NCBI GenBank assembly: GCA_964398955.1
Contig: CAYNOZ010000077.1
Span: 1 to 5,640, forward strand
Direction of reading: 5' to 3'
Source: CAYNOZ01 sp964398955
GTDB lineage: Archaea > Methanobacteriota_B > Thermococci > Thermococcales > CAYNOZ01
Length of the DNA: 5,640 nucleotides
Part shown: positions 3,879 to 5,640 of the stretch, in pieces
Numbering within the stretch: position 1 is the first letter of the stretch
Layout: every line of letters begins with the position of its first letter
Notes under the pieces: model-generated
Told to the model about the DNA's origin: nothing
The model's input: only the letters and a program-made list of their open reading frames with translations
Database searches by the model: none
Position numbers and translations under genes: made by a program

Positions 3879-5315
3879 CTATCTTTTAGACTTTTGAAGT
3901 TGTATTTCTATTTTTTCTCCGTTTGTATTTGATGTAGTAAATTTGATTTCTCCTTTGTAGTTTTTTATTATTTCTCTTGCTGCGAAGTATATTGGCCCTC
4001 CTATTCCTGATGTTTCTCCTGTATAGGTTTGTTGAGAAAATTTTTGCTTGGCGGGTTGGGGTATTGTTTTTCCATCGTCTTCTATGCTTATTACAATTTT
4101 TTTAGGTTTTTCTTTTCCTATTAAGTTTATTTTAGAGGCATTGGATTTCTGGATTCTTGTTTTAATTAATTTGGGCAATATTTTTTTTAGGGATGATCCT
4201 CCTAGTGCTTTTGTCTGGATTTTATCTAACTTTTTATTGATTTTAATGTTTTTTTCTTCACATAATTTTTGATATTCTTTACACGTTTCTTTGATTAATT
4301 TGACGATATTTATTGGCTTTGTTGGTTCTTTCTCTGACTGATGTACCTTCATTAATATTTCAATTAAGTTTTGTCCTTCTTTGTTTATTTTTATTGCTTT
4401 TTGAATGAGTTTTAGTTCTTCATTTTTTATATTCTCTTTTGCTAGTTGCAAGAATCCAGTAGAGGTTTGTAGTTTGTTGTTCATGTCTTGTCTTAGTAAT
4501 GAGTAGAGAAATTCTCTTCTTTGAAATTGTTTTCTATTTGATATGTTTCTGACTACGCTTAAAATAGCTTTTTCTCCTCTGAAGTCCATTAAGTTTGAAT
4601 TTACTTCAACAGGTACTTCTTCTTTATTTTTAGTTAAGTCAGTTGTTTCGAATACTAAGTGTCCATGTTTTTTAATTTTTTCTATTCTTTCATTAATTTC
4701 TTCGGTATTAGATGAGGAAATTATTTCATTCAAGGATTTAGAGAGTAGTTCCTCTCTGGAATATTCGAAAAATTCACTTGCTGATTTATTGAACTCTAAA
4801 ATTTTTCCTTTAAGATTATAAATTATTATTGGATCTTTAATAGAGTCTAATATGAGTTTATATTGATCTACGTTTTTTTGAAGTCTTTTTCTCCATTTTT
4901 TCTCTTCTTGTTTAGCTCTTTTTCTATCATTTATATCGATGAGTAGAACAGTCACTTTTGCAGGTTCCCCATTACTGTACCGATCTGTTATTTTACCAGT
5001 ATCTTCAACCCATTTGTAACCGTTTTCTTTGGTTTTTATTCTGTATTCTGCTTCGTATTTGTTCTTTCTTCCTTCTATATGGTTTTCCATTGCTTTCTTT
5101 GTGTCTTCGTAGTCTTCAGGGTGTATTAATTCAGTGAAATCTTCATAATGATCGAAATTCTCAGGCGAATAACCTAAAATCTCCGCTTTTGGTTCGGCAT
5201 GACAAACTTTTTTAGAGGGTAATTCCATTTCCCACCAAGCTAGATTCCCTTCTCCCATCACAGCTTCCAGCCTTTTTTTATATGATTGGAAATCTTCATT
5301 AATATCATTAGCCAA
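3879..5315 (-). CDS. PAS-PAS sensor kinase-like protein, probable pseudokinase
   Basis: The product is a 478-residue cytosolic protein without membrane segments (numbering from the TTG). PAS 1 (about 15-130) is of the PAS_3/PAC type (WWEMELP, LIHPEDY, EYRIKTKENGYKWVED, LLIDINDRKRA). PAS 2 (about 150-262) includes DSIKDPIIIYN and ends VVRNISNRKQ. A helical dimerisation region (265-330) and a GHKL ATPase-like domain (335-475) follow. The active-site motifs are eroded. The H-box reads LLRQDMNNK, with Gln276 (codon at 4488-4490) where LLRHD is expected. The N-box reads KLIKTRI in place of NLIENAI (Lys382, Lys385, Thr386). G1 reads DDGKTIP, lacking the second Gly. The G2 glycines (SGIGG) remain. 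The TTG at 5313-5315 is preferred because AGGTGA lies 5 nt upstream; a GTG at 5322-5324 overlaps that motif. It probably senses a small ligand or redox state and signals by protein contact, upstream of trmO. Confidence 0.85.
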   Translation of the reverse strand: MANDINEDFQSYKKRLEAVMGEGNLAWWEMELPSKKVCHAEPKAEILGYSPENFDHYEDFTELIHPEDYEDTKKAMENHIEGRKNKYEAEYRIKTKENGYKWVEDTGKITDRYSNGEPAKVTVLLIDINDRKRAKQEEKKWRKRLQKNVDQYKLILDSIKDPIIIYNLKGKILEFNKSASEFFEYSREELLSKSLNEIISSSNTEEINERIEKIKKHGHLVFETTDLTKNKEEVPVEVNSNLMDFRGEKAILSVVRNISNRKQFQRREFLYSLLRQDMNNKLQTSTGFLQLAKENIKNEELKLIQKAIKINKEGQNLIEILMKVHQSEKEPTKPINIVKLIKETCKEYQKLCEEKNIKINKKLDKIQTKALGGSSLKKILPKLIKTRIQKSNASKINLIGKEKPKKIVISIEDDGKTIPQPAKQKFSQQTYTGETSGIGGPIYFAAREIIKNYKGEIKFTTSNTNGEKIEIQLQKSKR

Positions 5316-5320
5316 AATAT

Positions 5321-5326
5321 TCACCT
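5321..5326 (-). promoter_or_regulatory. Ribosome binding site favouring the TTG start at 5315
   Basis: AGGTGA on the minus strand is a full match to the archaeal Shine-Dalgarno core and ends 5 nt before the TTG at 5313-5315. The alternative GTG (5322-5324) lies inside this motif and has no ribosome binding site of its own. Confidence 0.6.
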
Positions 5327-5380
5327 GTGGCAGTAATTCAAATATTTCAGAAATTATGACTCTAAAAAAGAGTTTAATTT

Positions 5381-5389
5381 AACTTATAA
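5381..5389 (-). promoter_or_regulatory. TATA-like promoter of the kinase-trmO operon
   Basis: TTATAAGTT on the minus strand, preceded by TCGG, would place transcription start near 5357-5360 and give a leader of about 40 nt. A small dyad (ACTCT/AGAGT, about 5359-5373) overlaps the predicted start and could affect initiation or leader folding. It is based on position and similarity alone. Confidence 0.35.
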
Positions 5390-5546
5390 CCGAGAAGTTT
5401 CCTTCCTCAAATCTTTGATTTAGGTAGTGGGTTGAATCGGTATACTTATAATGTCTTAGTACCCTATGTTAGTTTGTAAGCAGGGGCGCGGCTGAATTCA
5501 CGGTTGTGGACACTGGGAACCTCTGACCAACTGTAATAGTAACTCC

Positions 5547-5566
5547 CATCATCTTCTTTGATGATG
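5547..5566. repeat. 7-bp hairpin CATCATC/GATGATG
   Basis: It is a perfect 7-bp stem with a TTCTTT loop. It is one of two strong stems in tandem in the terminal gene-free stretch. Confidence 0.55.
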
Positions 5567-5579
5567 TTTGTTGGTAAAA

Positions 5580-5602
5580 GTTCTTGTGGAAGAAGCAAGA
5601 AC
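5580..5602. repeat. 7-bp hairpin GTTCTTG/CAAGAAC
   Basis: It is a perfect 7-bp stem with a 9-nt loop TGGAAGAAG, placed 13 bp after the previous stem. The two in tandem suggest a folded transcript rather than a single terminator. Confidence 0.55.
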
Positions 5603-5640
5603 CTCTCAAAAAGTTTCCATGAGAAGACCACTCCGAGTGA

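Larger units (their letters stand above)
5391..5640. other. Hairpin-rich gene-free stretch, possible IS end or ncRNA
   Basis: No convincing frame is present. Structures, in order, are: AAATC/GATTT with TTT loop (5409-5421), extendable with mismatches by the flanking CTTCCT and AGGTAG; CATCATC/GATGATG with a 6-nt loop (5547-5566); GTTCTTG/CAAGAAC with a 9-nt loop (5580-5602); and TCTCA/TGAGA near 5605-5625. GC content is raised at 5475-5525. A short plus-strand frame there ends EFTVVDTGNL and stops at about 5523-5525. This resembles, only loosely, the VxETGSP tail seen in some haloarchaeal TnpB proteins. A gene-less IS200/IS605 derivative (left end near 5391, guide-RNA-like right part) or an independent structured RNA are both possible, and the feature may continue past the window. 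Confidence 0.35.

Noticed and set aside
4048..4272. Plus-strand 74-codon frame
   Set aside because: It lies wholly inside the kinase-like gene on the opposite strand; its hydrophobic appearance comes from the complement of Lys/Glu-rich codons.
4543..4821. Plus-strand 92-codon frame
   Set aside because: It is antisense to the PAS 2 region of the kinase-like gene, which has clear homology motifs; no independent evidence supports it.
1..5640. CRISPR array, tRNA or rRNA genes
   Set aside because: No regularly spaced direct repeats, no tRNA T-loop (GGTTCRANNCC) with matching acceptor stem, and no conserved rRNA segments were seen.

Overview
The window is an AT-rich piece of a prokaryotic chromosome, most likely archaeal. 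The case for archaea rests on GGTGA/GGAGG-type ribosome binding sites, TTG starts, TATA-like boxes at plausible distances, a soluble PAS-type kinase of the kind common in euryarchaea, and a terminal hairpin that looks like the right end of a haloarchaeal IS200/IS605 (TnpB-type) element. The proteins are rich in Lys and Glu. A low-GC methanogenic or halophile-related euryarchaeon would fit, but the species cannot be named from this sequence.

Layout. Positions 1-191 hold the GC-richer 3' end of an IS200/IS605 TnpB-type element, with its terminal hairpin, followed by about 190 bp without a gene. Two genes follow on the minus strand and probably form an operon: a helix-hairpin-helix (HhH) protein (979-1611, TTG start) and, downstream of it, a small protein with a CxxC...CxxC zinc-binding N-terminus (379-927). 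Positions about 1795-2141 are a GC-rich island full of inverted repeats with no convincing gene. On the plus strand come a 71-residue winged-helix regulator (2248-2463), a startless coding-like remnant containing a 16-A tract (2506-2655), and an unrecognised coiled-coil protein (2853-3386). The last overlaps by 9 bp, tail to tail, with trmO on the minus strand (3378-3851). trmO lies 27 bp downstream of a PAS-PAS sensor kinase-like gene (3879-5315, probable TTG start). From about 5391 to the end there is a third hairpin-rich stretch without a gene.

How the parts relate. The kinase-like protein and TrmO (SAM-dependent methylation of t6A37 in tRNA) look co-transcribed, kinase first. The kinase-like protein has lost the phosphoacceptor histidine (Gln instead), the N-box Asn and part of the G1 glycine motif, so it is better read as a PAS sensor pseudokinase. 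The HhH protein has the fold signature of base-excision glycosylases, but a Ser stands where related sequences would be expected to carry the catalytic-type Asp.

The three hairpin-rich stretches stand out from the AT-rich genes between them. The first is very probably a TnpB-type element end. The other two may be decayed or gene-less derivatives of such elements, or independent structured RNAs. I see no CRISPR array, tRNA or rRNA, and no complete defence system.
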